NCBI RefSeq assembly: GCF_030549615.1
Contig: NZ_CP130832.1
Span: forward strand, 3,286,001-3,350,000
From: Stenotrophomonas sp. 610A2
Lineage (GTDB): Bacteria; Pseudomonadota; Gammaproteobacteria; Xanthomonadales; Xanthomonadaceae
Length of the DNA stretch: 64,000 bases
Direction: 5' to 3'
In this document: positions 19,069-29,272 of the stretch, piece by piece
Layout of the letters: every line of letters begins with the position of its first letter
How positions within the stretch are numbered: the stretch's first letter is position 1
Made by a program: the position numbers and the translations under genes
Notes under the pieces: generated by a model
What the model was told of the DNA's origin: nothing
Database searches by the model: none
What the model saw: only the letters and a program-made list of their open reading frames with translations

Positions 19069-19977
19069 TCAGGCACCGCGCTTACCAAGCTTCAACACGC
19101 CTTCCAGGGCCAACAGCGCCACCGCCAGCCAGATCGCCACATAGGTCGGCCATTGACCATGGCCGACACTCTCACCCAGCAGCAATGCCGCCAGCATCAG
19201 CAGCACCGGCTCGACATAGGTGAGCAGGCCAAACAGGCTGAAGGACAGCATTTTCGAGGCCAGCATGTAGCACATCAGCGCCACCGCGCTGATCGCCCCG
19301 AGCAGCGGAATCAAGGCATACAAGGATGGCTTCTGCGCCAGCGCTGCCAGCAGTTGCTGGCCGTCACCAATCGCCGCCCAGAAAGCCACCGGCAGCAACA
19401 ACACCAGCTCGACCCAGAAGCCGCCAAGATGGCCGATGCGCAGGTGCCTGCGCAACAGGAAATAGGCCGGATACCCCAGCGCCACCAGCAACATTTCCCA
19501 GGAAAGACCGTGGTTGCGCAGCAAGGCCCAGCCCACCCCGATGGCGGCACTGGCTACCGCCAGCTTCTGCAGGACGGACAGACGTTCGCCGTAGACCACC
19601 CGCCCAAGCAGCACCATCACCAACGGCAGCAGGAAGTAGCCCATCGACACCTGCAGCGCCCGGCCATGCAGTGGCGCCCACAGGAACAGCCACAACTGCA
19701 CTCCCACCATGCCCGCGCACAACGGCAACCCCCACCACAGACGGCGCTCAACCCGCACCCGTCGCAGGGTGTCGGCTATCAGCGTCTTCTCGCCGCTTAC
19801 GTGCAGCATAAGTGCAACCAGCGGCACCGCGAACAATACCCGCCAGCCAAAGATATCGCCGCCCTGCAGCGGCGCCAGCTGAGGGCTGGCGTAATACATC
19901 AATCCGAACAGCAGGGACGCTGCCAGCGAAACCAGAACACCTTTGGACACGAATACACCTGTCAGATGAAGGGACAC
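19069..19977 (-). CDS. rarD: EamA-family permease, RarD-like
   Basis: 302 residues, about ten hydrophobic helices. The first helix region GVLVSLAASLLFGLMYY, then GWRVLFAVPLVALML, and ALQVSMGYFLLPLVMVLLG and FGLLTYVEPVLLMLAALLLG are characteristic of RarD within the drug/metabolite transporter superfamily. RarD proteins sit in the inner membrane; their substrate is poorly known. The gene is single, with about 240 bp of unremarkable DNA between its start and the end of hom. Confidence 0.85.
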   Translation of the reverse strand: MSLHLTGVFVSKGVLVSLAASLLFGLMYYASPQLAPLQGGDIFGWRVLFAVPLVALMLHVSGEKTLIADTLRRVRVERRLWWGLPLCAGMVGVQLWLFLWAPLHGRALQVSMGYFLLPLVMVLLGRVVYGERLSVLQKLAVASAAIGVGWALLRNHGLSWEMLLVALGYPAYFLLRRHLRIGHLGGFWVELVLLLPVAFWAAIGDGQQLLAALAQKPSLYALIPLLGAISAVALMCYMLASKMLSFSLFGLLTYVEPVLLMLAALLLGESVGHGQWPTYVAIWLAVALLALEGVLKLGKRGA

Positions 19978-20219
19978 AGAGCCCTGCTCCTGCCCCGGTT
20001 TGGCGCGGAAACCGCCGCTACCCGTAGCAAGCCATAGTAGAGCCTTGGCGCTGTGCTGTTGCTGTCCAATCGCGCGACGCCCAACTCAGGCGCAGCGCAA
20101 AAGCACGTCGCCGCGATCAGCACCCCGACCTGAGCACACCGCACGCAAGCCCGCTGCGGATAGCGGCAGGCTCGTGGCAACCTTCTTTCGTTGCAAGATG
20201 CTGGAGAGGAATTTCCTGC

Positions 20220-21287
20220 TCAGCGATTGACGATCGCCAGTACGTCGTCCAGCAGCGCTGCGGCAGTTACTTCGGCACCGGCGCCCGGGCCCTGGATCAG
20301 CAGGGGCTGGGTGTTGTAACGATCACTGTGGATCGCCACCCGGTTGTCGGTGCCGCTGCCGCCGGCCAGGGCATGGCCCGGCGGCAATGCGCGCAGGCCA
20401 ACACTCGCGCCCTGCGCATCCAGGCGACCGACGAAGCACAGCTTCAATCCATCCGCCTGCGCCTGTTGCAGGCGTTCAGCCAAAGGCGCATCCAGCAATG
20501 ACAAGGCAGCATCTACGTCATTGGCCGACAGTGCCGCTAATGCCGCAGGCACGAGCGAGTCGACGGTGATCTGATCAGCCTCCAATGGCACGCCCGCTGC
20601 ACGTGCAAGTATCAGCAGCTTGCGGCGTACATCTTCGCCGGAGAGGTCAATGCGCGGATCCGGTTCGGTGTAACCAGCAGCTGCGGCTTCACGCACGCAA
20701 GCCGAAAACGGCTGGCTGCCGTCGTAGCGATCGAACAGCCAGGCCAGCGAGCCGGACAGCACGCCTTCAATGGCGTGCACATGGTCACCACCGGCAACCA
20801 GTGCACGAATGCTGCGCAACAGCGGCAAGCCGGCACCGACGGTTGCCGCGTCGCCATAGCGTGCATCGCCAGCTGCAGCTGCCACGCCAATCTGCTGTGC
20901 GCGCACCAGGGCGGTGCCATTGCCCAGTTTGTTCGCGGTCACCACGTGGATGCCCTGCGCCAACCAAGGCGCATGATCAGCAGCAACCTCTTCGCTGGCA
21001 GTGGCATCGACCACGATGTCGCCAGCACGCAGACGCCCTACTTCCTGTTGATGCACGGGCTTGTCGCCCTGCCGCTGCGCGTCACGCGCACGCGAAAGTG
21101 CGGTATCGGGCGCATCCTCGCAGGCCAGGGCGATGCGCGAATTGGCCACCACATGCAGTGATGGCAGGCTCAGCTGGCGCTGTTGCAGCGCCTGGTAGCG
21201 CGCAACAAAGGCCGAACCGACCGTACCGGTTCCCAACAGCACCAGCCGCGCCTGCGGCTGTTCCAGCGGACGCAGTACTGCGCTCAT
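20220..21287 (-). CDS. Homoserine dehydrogenase, short form
   Basis: 355 residues. NAD(P) fold LVLLGTGTVGSAFVARY near the N terminus, then VVDATASEEVAADH, VVTANKLGNG, GAGLPLLRSI, GVLSGSLAWLF, AAAAGYTEPDPRIDLSG and DVRRKLLILARAAG, which are homoserine dehydrogenase signatures. It reduces aspartate semialdehyde to homoserine. The protein ends at LDDVLAIVNR, with no C-terminal ACT regulatory domain. It is the last gene of the metX-metB-hom operon, overlapping metB by 4 bp (ATGA), so it likely feeds homoserine into methionine synthesis under the upstream SAM riboswitch. Confidence 0.93.
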   Translation of the reverse strand: MSAVLRPLEQPQARLVLLGTGTVGSAFVARYQALQQRQLSLPSLHVVANSRIALACEDAPDTALSRARDAQRQGDKPVHQQEVGRLRAGDIVVDATASEEVAADHAPWLAQGIHVVTANKLGNGTALVRAQQIGVAAAAGDARYGDAATVGAGLPLLRSIRALVAGGDHVHAIEGVLSGSLAWLFDRYDGSQPFSACVREAAAAGYTEPDPRIDLSGEDVRRKLLILARAAGVPLEADQITVDSLVPAALAALSANDVDAALSLLDAPLAERLQQAQADGLKLCFVGRLDAQGASVGLRALPPGHALAGGSGTDNRVAIHSDRYNTQPLLIQGPGAGAEVTAAALLDDVLAIVNR

Positions 21288-22534
21288 GCATCCACCGTTT
21301 TTTTACAGTTGCCGGCGGCCAGCTGCGCTTCGGCAATCACCTTGGCGGCGCGTTCCAGGCCTGCCTGCAGATCGGCGACCAGGTCCTCGCTGGATTCGAT
21401 GCCAACCGACAAGCGCATCAGGCACTCGCTGATGCCAGCCGCAGCACGTGCTTCGGCGCTCATCGCGGCGTGGGTCATGGTGGCCGGGTGCGCGACCAGG
21501 CTTTCCACACCACCCAGCGATTCGGCCAGGGTGAAATAATGCAGGCCATCCAGGAAGGCGCGCACCGCCGCATACGGATCCTCGCCCTGGCAGGCCGCCA
21601 GTTCGAACGACAGCATCGCGCCAAAGCCCTTCTGCTGGCGTGCCGCCAGCGCATGGCCCGGGTGCGACTCCAAACCGGGGTAATACACATTGGAAACCGC
21701 GTCGCTGGCCGCCAGCAGCTCAACCACGGCGCTGGTATTTTCCTGGTGCACGCGCAGACGCGCATCCAAGGTGCGCAGGCCTCGCAGGGTCAGGAATGCG
21801 TCGAACGGCGAGCCGGTCAGGCCCAGCGCATTGGCCCACCACACCAGCTGCTGGTGCACCTCGGCGTCACGCGCGATCACCGCACCGCCGACCACGTCGC
21901 TGTGGCCGTTGACGTACTTGGTGGTCGAGTGCAGCACCACGTCGGCACCGAAGGCGATCGGCGTCTGCAAGGCCGGCGACAGGAAGGTGTTGTCGACGAC
22001 CACCTTGGCACCGGCCTTGTGTGCGGCCTCGATGACGAAGCGCAGGTCGGTGATGCGCAGCAGCGGGTTGGACGGGGTTTCGATCAGTACCAGTTTGGGC
22101 GACTGCGCCAGCGCATCGGCCAGCGAGCGCGGATCGGTCAGGTCGGCGGTGATCAGCTCGAAATGACCCTTCTTGGCCAGCGCATTGAACAGGCGCCAGC
22201 TGCCGCCGTAAGCATCGTGCGGTACCACCAGCCGCTCGCCCGGTTCCAGCAGGGCGTTCAACACAAGGGTGATCGCGCCCATGCCAGTGGCAGTGATCAC
22301 GCCACCGGCACCACCTTCCAGCTCGGCCAATGCTTCGCCGAGCAGGTCGCGGGTCGGGTTGCCACTGCGGGTGTAGTCATACTGCCGCTTGTTGCCGAAG
22401 CCATCGAAGCTGAAGTTGGACGACAGCACGATCGGCGGCGTCACCGCGCCGTAGGCGGTATCGCGGTCGATACCTGCACGCACTGCCGACGTGGCACGGC
22501 TACAGGAGATATCGGAAGTGTGGGACAGGCTCAT
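21284..22534 (-). CDS. metB: Cystathionine gamma-synthase (Cys/Met PLP enzyme)
   Basis: 416 residues. It is a fold-type I PLP enzyme of trans-sulfuration that joins an O-acylhomoserine to cysteine. Motifs: YDYTRSGNPTRDLLGEALAE, TATGMGAITLVL, VVDNTFLSPALQTPI, and the PLP lysine in LHSTTKYVNGHSDVVGG. It overlaps metX by 4 bp upstream and hom by 4 bp downstream. It could instead use sulfide directly (O-acylhomoserine sulfhydrylase), as sequence alone does not fully separate these activities. Confidence 0.93.
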   Translation of the reverse strand: MSLSHTSDISCSRATSAVRAGIDRDTAYGAVTPPIVLSSNFSFDGFGNKRQYDYTRSGNPTRDLLGEALAELEGGAGGVITATGMGAITLVLNALLEPGERLVVPHDAYGGSWRLFNALAKKGHFELITADLTDPRSLADALAQSPKLVLIETPSNPLLRITDLRFVIEAAHKAGAKVVVDNTFLSPALQTPIAFGADVVLHSTTKYVNGHSDVVGGAVIARDAEVHQQLVWWANALGLTGSPFDAFLTLRGLRTLDARLRVHQENTSAVVELLAASDAVSNVYYPGLESHPGHALAARQQKGFGAMLSFELAACQGEDPYAAVRAFLDGLHYFTLAESLGGVESLVAHPATMTHAAMSAEARAAAGISECLMRLSVGIESSEDLVADLQAGLERAAKVIAEAQLAAGNCKKTVDA

Positions 22535-23559
22535 GCGGTTTCTCCGGGCAGGCGTAGGGCAGTGGCGAGGATCGCGTCGATGCGATCGGTTTCTTTGAGG
22601 AAGGCGTCGTGGCCATAGGGCGAGCGCAGCACGCGCAGACTGCCGCGCGGACCCAGCCCTTCAACCAGCGCAACCAGGTCCGACAACGGCACCAGCCGAT
22701 CACCTTCAACGGCGACGACCAGGGTCGGCACGCTGACGGCGGCAGGGTCCACGCGGTGCAGGTCTATCGATTCGGACAGGCGCAGGTAAGCGTCAACGCG
22801 GGTGCGGGCCACGTATTGCGCGCCGGCGGCGTCGAGGTAGTCCTCGGCGGCGACGCGTACTCGGCCATTGACCACTTCCGGCGCAGCGTCGAAGCGCTCA
22901 CCGAATTCTTCCGGAGTGCGGTAACTGAGCATCGCGAACTGCCGTGCCAACGCCAGACCATGGCTCTCCGCACATTGCAGTTGGCCGAGGGCGACCGCGC
23001 GGCGCTGCAGTGCGCGCCAGGCCGAGGCATAAGGATGCGGGCGATGCGCACCGCTGACTGCGATCAGCTTGTGCAGGCGACGCGGATGGCGGATGGCCAG
23101 CTGCAGGCCAACCAGCGCACCGTAGGAATAGCCGACGAAACCGTGCAGCTGTTCGATATGCAAGGCATCCAACAAGGCAGCGACGGCATCGGCCTGGTCG
23201 GCGGTATCGATGACCGCGTCCAGTTCGCCATCGGCGCCGATGAAATCAAAGCCAAGCAGGCGACGGCGCGTCGGATCCAAGGCGCGGCCGACGCCTACCA
23301 AGCCTTCGGCCCAGCCTTTTTCGGCATAGCCCGCATTCGCAGCAATGTGGCGATGTGCGGAAATACCGCCGGCGACCAGCACCACCGGTGCCTCGCTCGC
23401 GCCAACCAGCTCATAACGCAGGCGCAGCGCACGCTGACCTGCGTGACGCATGCGCAGCTGCAGCTCGATCTCGCCGCGCACGGCAGACACGCCGTCATCA
23501 ATACGGTCGAGGGAAGCAACAGGAAAAAGCGGAGCTGCGGTAGCGGTGGCGAAACTCAT
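22531..23559 (-). CDS. metX: Homoserine O-acyltransferase, MetX family
   Basis: 342 residues from ATG 23559 (MSFATATAAPLF). Alpha/beta hydrolase fold: VVLVAGGISAHRH (oxyanion region), nucleophile elbow GYSYGALVGLQLA near residues 142-154, acid in VVAVEGDRLVPL and His in SPYGHDAFLKE. It activates homoserine by acylation as the first committed step to methionine. The family contains both acetyl- and succinyl-transferases, and the donor cannot be decided here. The frame is open far upstream, but the SAM riboswitch lies there, which sets this start. First gene of the operon. Confidence 0.9.
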   Translation of the reverse strand: MSFATATAAPLFPVASLDRIDDGVSAVRGEIELQLRMRHAGQRALRLRYELVGASEAPVVLVAGGISAHRHIAANAGYAEKGWAEGLVGVGRALDPTRRRLLGFDFIGADGELDAVIDTADQADAVAALLDALHIEQLHGFVGYSYGALVGLQLAIRHPRRLHKLIAVSGAHRPHPYASAWRALQRRAVALGQLQCAESHGLALARQFAMLSYRTPEEFGERFDAAPEVVNGRVRVAAEDYLDAAGAQYVARTRVDAYLRLSESIDLHRVDPAAVSVPTLVVAVEGDRLVPLSDLVALVEGLGPRGSLRVLRSPYGHDAFLKETDRIDAILATALRLPGETA

Positions 23560-23581
23560 GGCGGTATCCGATAAGGAGCGG

Positions 23582-23627
23582 CCATCGAGCTTTCGCGGAG
23601 CTCGTGTTCGCCGTACGCAAGGTACGG
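23582..23627 (-). promoter_or_regulatory. Probable riboswitch expression platform
   Basis: Two hairpins follow the aptamer on the minus strand: CCGTAC-CTTGC-GTACGG (23627-23611) and CGAGCT-CCGCGAA-AGCTCG (23604-23586). The segment CTCGATGG (23589-23582) is exactly complementary to the aptamer's P1 5' strand CCATCGAG, so it could pair with it when SAM is absent. There is no T-tract, so control of translation or another mechanism is more likely than simple termination. Confidence 0.5.
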
Positions 23628-23633
23628 AACGAA

Positions 23634-23749
23634 CCATCTTTCGGCGGACACGGAGGTCACCGCAGGATTTGGCACCAAACGCAGCCGCTTGCGCGTCCGC
23701 TGGTTGCCCCGGCTTCAAAGGGCCTGTCCCTCTGCCGGTCTCGATGGTG
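23634..23749 (-). promoter_or_regulatory. SAM-I (S-box) riboswitch upstream of metX
   Basis: On the minus strand the conserved S-box core is readable in order: CCATCGAGA (P1 5' strand), GGCAGAGGGACAGGCCC, TTTGAAGCC, GGCAACC, a P3 arm, GGTGCCAAATCC, and GAAAGATGG (P1 3' strand pairing with CCATC). The junction sequences fit the family. It lies 75 nt before the metX ATG, in the right direction. In this class SAM binding normally turns the downstream genes off. Confidence 0.93.
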
Positions 23750-23754
23750 ACGCT

Positions 23755-23783
23755 ACATTGCCAGCGCCTTTGCGGCTTGTCAA
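23755..23783 (-). promoter_or_regulatory. Promoter of the metX-metB-hom operon
   Basis: A perfect -35 TTGACA (minus strand, 23783-23778) is followed after 17 bp by a weak -10 CAATGT (23760-23755). The predicted transcription start, near 23748, coincides with the first base of the riboswitch P1 stem, which supports the assignment despite the poor -10. Confidence 0.6.
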
Positions 23784-23804
23784 TCGCTTTATTCGCATAA
23801 AGAG

Positions 23805-24677
23805 ATGAATAAGTTTCCAGGGCAACCAAACAGGCACAATCAGGCCCTGCCCCACCGACATCCCACCGTGCCCCTGATCGTCCGAGTACTGCTGACGCTG
23901 GCCTTGCTGCCCGCCTGTTCCGTAGACGCGAGCCCCAGCAACCGTTGGCGCGAAGCATGGGGGCTACCGGCGGCATCGGCACCCTTCGGTGGGGCGGCCA
24001 GTTCCGATGCTTTCGCCAGTCTGCAGCTGCAGCCGCGCGCAGGCGGACACACAGCCATCGTCAGCAACCTGCTGGCCGGGCCGGTGCAGGTGCGCCTGCT
24101 CGGAGACAGTCGCGCTCCCGAGGCGACGCTGCTGGCAGCAGGCGAGCAACGCAGTCTGTTGTGGCTGGCTGATGACGGCAGCGCACTGCGGCTGACGCTG
24201 GATGCATTCCCCGGCGATCCGGCTGCGCAACCGCAGGACCATCTCTATCTGCTGCCGCTGCAAAGCCCTGCCGTACGGGTCAGCCAGGCCTTCGCAGGCC
24301 ACTACAGCCATACCGATGCGCAGAATCTGTATGCCGTGGATTTCCCGTTACCTGAGGGCACACCCGTACTGGCGGCCCGCGCCGGCCGGGTGATGCAGGT
24401 CGTCGACAGCCGCGAGCAAGGCAGTCTGCTGCGCGTCCTGCACAGCGACGGCAGCATGGCGCTGTACGCCCATCTGCAGGCGGGCAGCGCCAGCGTCCGC
24501 CCAGGCCAAGCCGTGGCCGCCGGACAAGCCATCGCGTTGTCCGGCAACACCGGTCACAGCAGCGGCCCGCACCTGCATTTCGTGGTGCAGGCCAATACCG
24601 GGCTGGCGCTGCGCTCGATCCCGTTCCGGATGGGCAGCGTACGCGGCGAGCTGCAATTTCCGCGACAGTCTCCCTGA
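23805..24677 (+). CDS. M23-family metallopeptidase (LytM domain), exported
   Basis: 290 residues from ATG 23805; a GTG at 23868 would place the signal peptide (VPLIVRVLLTLALLPACSVD) directly at the N terminus and may be the true start. LLPAC could be a loose lipobox. The C-terminal LytM/M23 domain has the metal ligands in HTDAQNLYAVDFPLPEGTPV and in SSGPHLHFVV (H-x-H). Such enzymes cut peptidoglycan cross-bridges or activate amidases in the periplasm. All zinc ligands look intact. It is divergent from metX; the riboswitch and its promoter fill the gap. Confidence 0.88.
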   Translation: MNKFPGQPNRHNQALPHRHPTVPLIVRVLLTLALLPACSVDASPSNRWREAWGLPAASAPFGGAASSDAFASLQLQPRAGGHTAIVSNLLAGPVQVRLLGDSRAPEATLLAAGEQRSLLWLADDGSALRLTLDAFPGDPAAQPQDHLYLLPLQSPAVRVSQAFAGHYSHTDAQNLYAVDFPLPEGTPVLAARAGRVMQVVDSREQGSLLRVLHSDGSMALYAHLQAGSASVRPGQAVAAGQAIALSGNTGHSSGPHLHFVVQANTGLALRSIPFRMGSVRGELQFPRQSP

Positions 24678-24691
24678 ACAGGCAGCTTCAC

Positions 24692-24761
24692 CTGTAGTGC
24701 CGAGCCATGCTCGGCAGGGGCCTTACCGGGAACGCCCCTGCCGAGCATGGCTCGGCACTAC
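24692..24761. repeat. Inverted pair of SMAG-type REP elements
   Basis: 24692-24713 (+) and 24740-24761 (-) carry GTAG heads outermost and the GCCGAGCCATGCTCGGC core. Together they form a larger stem between the M23 peptidase stop and the prfC promoter. An RNA hairpin here could stabilise or end the upstream transcript. Confidence 0.92.
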
Positions 24762-24795
24762 CGGGGCCGGTCATCCTTGCTGGGCTGGCGACAGG

Positions 24796-24801
24796 TATAA
24801 T
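24796..24801 (+). promoter_or_regulatory. Likely -10 box of prfC
   Basis: A perfect TATAAT lies 45 bp before the prfC ATG. There is no strong -35 at 17 bp. The leader between it and the ATG contains the GC-rich palindrome GCGCCCGGGCGGGCGC. Confidence 0.5.
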
Positions 24802-24846
24802 CGCCGGTTCATTCGTTTCTGATGCGCCCGGGCGGGCGCCCCTGCC

Positions 24847-26451
<1,605 letters not shown>

Positions 26452-26536
26452 GTCTGATGGCGGCGTGCACACGCCGCCGTTCGGGGTGATGATAGCGGGC
26501 ACCGGGCCTCCCCCCAGCCCGCGCCCCCATTTACCC

Positions 26537-27172
26537 ATGACTGCATCCGTTGCATCGATCCGCGAAGAAGTCGCCAGCGCCCTCACCCACGGTCTGGGCG
26601 CGGTCAGCGCATTGGCTGGCGGCGCTGTACTCATTACCCTCGCCGCGATCTATGGCGATGGCTGGCAGCTGGCCAGCGCGATTGTCTTTGGCGTCGCACT
26701 GTTGCTGCTGTACACCGCTTCCACCCTGTACCACGCCATCCAGCACCCGGTGGCCAAGGGCCGGCTGAAGATCTTCGACCACTGCGCGATCTACATCCTG
26801 ATCGCCGGCACCTATACGCCCTTCACCCTGATCGGCCTGCGCGGTCCCTGGGGCTGGGGATTGTTCTCTGCGATCTGGGCGCTGGCCGTCTTCGGTGTCA
26901 TCTTCAAGCTGTTCTACACCGGCCGCTTCAAGAAGCTCTCCACTGCGATCTATATCGCGATGGGCTGGCTGGTCATCGTCGCAATCAAGCCCATGTGGGC
27001 CTCGCTGGATGGCTGGACCCTGAGTTGGCTGTTCGGCGGCGGCGTGTTCTACACCCTGGGCACCGTGTTCTATCACCGCGAGCAACTGCCTTACTCGCAT
27101 GCGATCTGGCACCTGTTCGTGATTGCAGGCAGCGTCTGCCACTTCGTCTCGGTGACCGCGCAGATCCTGTAA
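26537..27172 (+). CDS. Hemolysin III / TrhA family membrane protein
   Basis: 211 residues, seven hydrophobic helices. EEVASALTHGLGAVSALAGG, LLLYTASTLYHAI, IFDHCAIYILIAGTYTPF and PYSHAIWHLFVIAGSVCHF carry the conserved His/Asp/Ser residues of the PAQR-like hemolysin III (YqfA/TrhA) family. Members sit in the inner membrane, and some affect membrane lipid or energy homeostasis. The hemolysin name is historical. It follows prfC by 85 bp, with a short GC hairpin (26460-26479) between them. Confidence 0.9.
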   Translation: MTASVASIREEVASALTHGLGAVSALAGGAVLITLAAIYGDGWQLASAIVFGVALLLLYTASTLYHAIQHPVAKGRLKIFDHCAIYILIAGTYTPFTLIGLRGPWGWGLFSAIWALAVFGVIFKLFYTGRFKKLSTAIYIAMGWLVIVAIKPMWASLDGWTLSWLFGGGVFYTLGTVFYHREQLPYSHAIWHLFVIAGSVCHFVSVTAQIL

Positions 27173-27224
27173 ACGCAACCAATCTGCCGTAGCCGCTGGA
27201 ATTCCCGGCAACATCCTGGCAACA

Positions 27225-27271
27225 CCGTGTTCACGTAACGCCAATGCCCGATTCGCGCTACGTGAACACGG
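27225..27271. repeat. 13-bp perfect inverted repeat upstream of the AsmA-family gene
   Basis: CCGTGTTCACGTA (27225-27237) and TACGTGAACACGG (27259-27271) are exact inverted copies separated by 21 bp, ending 19 bp before the GTG start. No T-tract follows. It could be an operator for a dimeric regulator or a leader hairpin next to the ribosome-binding region. Confidence 0.75.
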
Positions 27272-27290
27272 ACCACGCCACGATGGGGAC

Positions 27291-29261
27291 GTGACTACTT
27301 CCCCGCCCCCGGCCACGCCAGCAGCGTCGCGCTGGCGACTGCAACGCCCCGGCAAGCGCAGCCAACGCTGGCTGATTGCCGCTGCGGCGGTGCTGATCGC
27401 AATCCTCGTGCTGATCCTGCTGTGGGACTGGAACTGGTTCAAAGGCCCGTTGGAACGTGCCGTGCAGGCCCGCACCGGCCGCGTCCTGCAGATCGGCAAC
27501 CTGGACGTGGATCTGGGCCGCACCACCACCGTTCGTGGCGACGACATCCGCTTCGCCAATGCCAGCTGGGCAAAACAACCGCAGATGGCCAGCGCTGATC
27601 GCGTTGAATTGGACATCCGCATCTGGCCCCTGCTGCGTGGCAGTGTGCAGATGCCGGAGATCCGCCTGAGCCGCCCCGACGTGCTGCTGCAGACCGCGCC
27701 GCGCAAGGGCGAGCCTGGCAACTGGGACTTCCTTGGCAGTGGCGGCGGCGAACCGCCGCAACTCAAGCGCCTGTATATCACCGACGGCAAGCTGCAGTTC
27801 CTCGACGAACCCGGGCGCACCCGCGTTGACCTGACGGTGCGCAGCGGCACACCGAAACAGGCCGACGCCGCACCTCCAGTGCTGATCGAAGGCAAGGGCC
27901 GCTGGCAAGGTGCTGCGTTCACCCTGAAAGGTGGCACGGAATCGCCATTGGAACTCAGCAATAGCGAGCACCCGTTCCGCATCCACCTCGATGCCCGCGC
28001 TGGCGCTACCCACGCCATCGCCAGCGGCACGCTGACCAATCCCTTCCAGTTCCAGGTGTTCGACCTGCAGTTCCAGCTCAGCGGGCAGGATCTGGAAGAC
28101 CTCTACGCGCTGATCGGCATCGCCATTCCTTCGTCGCCGCCGTACCGGCTGGACGGGCGACTGAAGCGCGAATACCAGCGCTGGCGCTACGAAAAATTCA
28201 GTGGGCGCGTTGGTGACAGCGACCTGGCCGGCGATGTGGAAATCGATGTGGCCGGCGAGCGCCCGCGACTGACTGCCAACCTGCTGTCCAAACGGCTGGA
28301 CTTCGACGATCTTGCAGGCTTCATCGGTGCACCACCGAAAACCGGCGGCGATGAATCAGCAAACGCCGAACAGAAGGCCGAGGCTGCACGACTTGCCGCG
28401 AAACCAACGCTGCTGCCCGACAAACCCTATGACTTGAGCAAACTGCGCGCCATGGACGCGGACGTTCGCTGGAAGGCGCAGCACATCAGCGCGCCCAAAC
28501 TGCCACTGGACGACATGGACGCGCACCTGTTGCTGGACAACGGACTGCTGCGACTGGAACCGCTCAACTTCGGCGTGGCCGGCGGGGATATCCGCAGCAC
28601 CATCCGCATGGATGCGCGGCGTCCACAGATCAGCACCACGCTCAATGCCAGCCTGCGCGGTGTCCAGCTCGGCCAGCTGTTCCCGGATGCCAAGTTGGCG
28701 GAGCAGGCCTCCGGCGGCATCAGCGGAAACATCCGCCTGAGCGGCAACGGCAACTCCATCGCCGCGATGCTCGGCAGCAGCAATGGCGATGTGGCTGTGG
28801 GCATGGGTCGCGGGCATATCGGCAACCTGCTGATGGAGCTGGCCGGGCTGGATGTGGCCGAGTCGCTGAAATTCCTGTTCACCGGTGACAAGCAGATACC
28901 ACTGCGCTGTGCCTTCGGCGACTTCGGTGTGCGCAACGGCGTCATGCAGTCGCGTGCACTAGCCTTCGACACCACCGACACGTTGGTTGTCGGCGAGGGC
29001 TCGGTCAATCTCAGGCAGGAACAGTTGGATCTGTTGCTGCGTCCACGTCCAAAGGATGTGAGCATCCTCGCCCTGCGTTCGCCGCTGCGTATCGGCGGCA
29101 GCTTCAAGGATCCGTCCTTCCGTCCTGACTTCAAGGCATTGGGCCTGCGTGGCGCGATCGCCCTGACCTTGGCCAGCATTGCCCCACCCGCAGCGCTGCT
29201 GGCCACGATTGAAACCGGGCCGGGCAAGGACGCGCAGTGTGGCGGGCGCTACGCCAAGTAG
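27291..29261 (+). CDS. AsmA-family protein
   Basis: 656 residues from GTG 27291, preceded by ATGGGGAC. One TM near residues 27-46 (WLIAAAAVLIAILVLILLW), then a long periplasmic part with AsmA features: LERAVQARTGRVLQIGNLDVDLG, ADRVELDIRIWPLLRGSVQMPEIRL (start and end regions only) and the C-terminal repeat QEQLDLLLRPRPKDVSI followed by PLRIGGSF. AsmA-like proteins are anchored in the inner membrane and are implicated in lipid traffic to the outer membrane. It ends with AGRYAK-like GGRYAK. The next gene is convergent. Confidence 0.85.
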   Translation: MTTSPPPATPAASRWRLQRPGKRSQRWLIAAAAVLIAILVLILLWDWNWFKGPLERAVQARTGRVLQIGNLDVDLGRTTTVRGDDIRFANASWAKQPQMASADRVELDIRIWPLLRGSVQMPEIRLSRPDVLLQTAPRKGEPGNWDFLGSGGGEPPQLKRLYITDGKLQFLDEPGRTRVDLTVRSGTPKQADAAPPVLIEGKGRWQGAAFTLKGGTESPLELSNSEHPFRIHLDARAGATHAIASGTLTNPFQFQVFDLQFQLSGQDLEDLYALIGIAIPSSPPYRLDGRLKREYQRWRYEKFSGRVGDSDLAGDVEIDVAGERPRLTANLLSKRLDFDDLAGFIGAPPKTGGDESANAEQKAEAARLAAKPTLLPDKPYDLSKLRAMDADVRWKAQHISAPKLPLDDMDAHLLLDNGLLRLEPLNFGVAGGDIRSTIRMDARRPQISTTLNASLRGVQLGQLFPDAKLAEQASGGISGNIRLSGNGNSIAAMLGSSNGDVAVGMGRGHIGNLLMELAGLDVAESLKFLFTGDKQIPLRCAFGDFGVRNGVMQSRALAFDTTDTLVVGEGSVNLRQEQLDLLLRPRPKDVSILALRSPLRIGGSFKDPSFRPDFKALGLRGAIALTLASIAPPAALLATIETGPGKDAQCGGRYAK

Positions 29262-29272
29262 CGCCGACGCCC

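Noticed and set aside
19978..20219. Search for a small gene or RNA between rarD and hom
   Set aside because: No ribosome-binding site with a coherent frame, no tRNA-like fold and no terminator were found.
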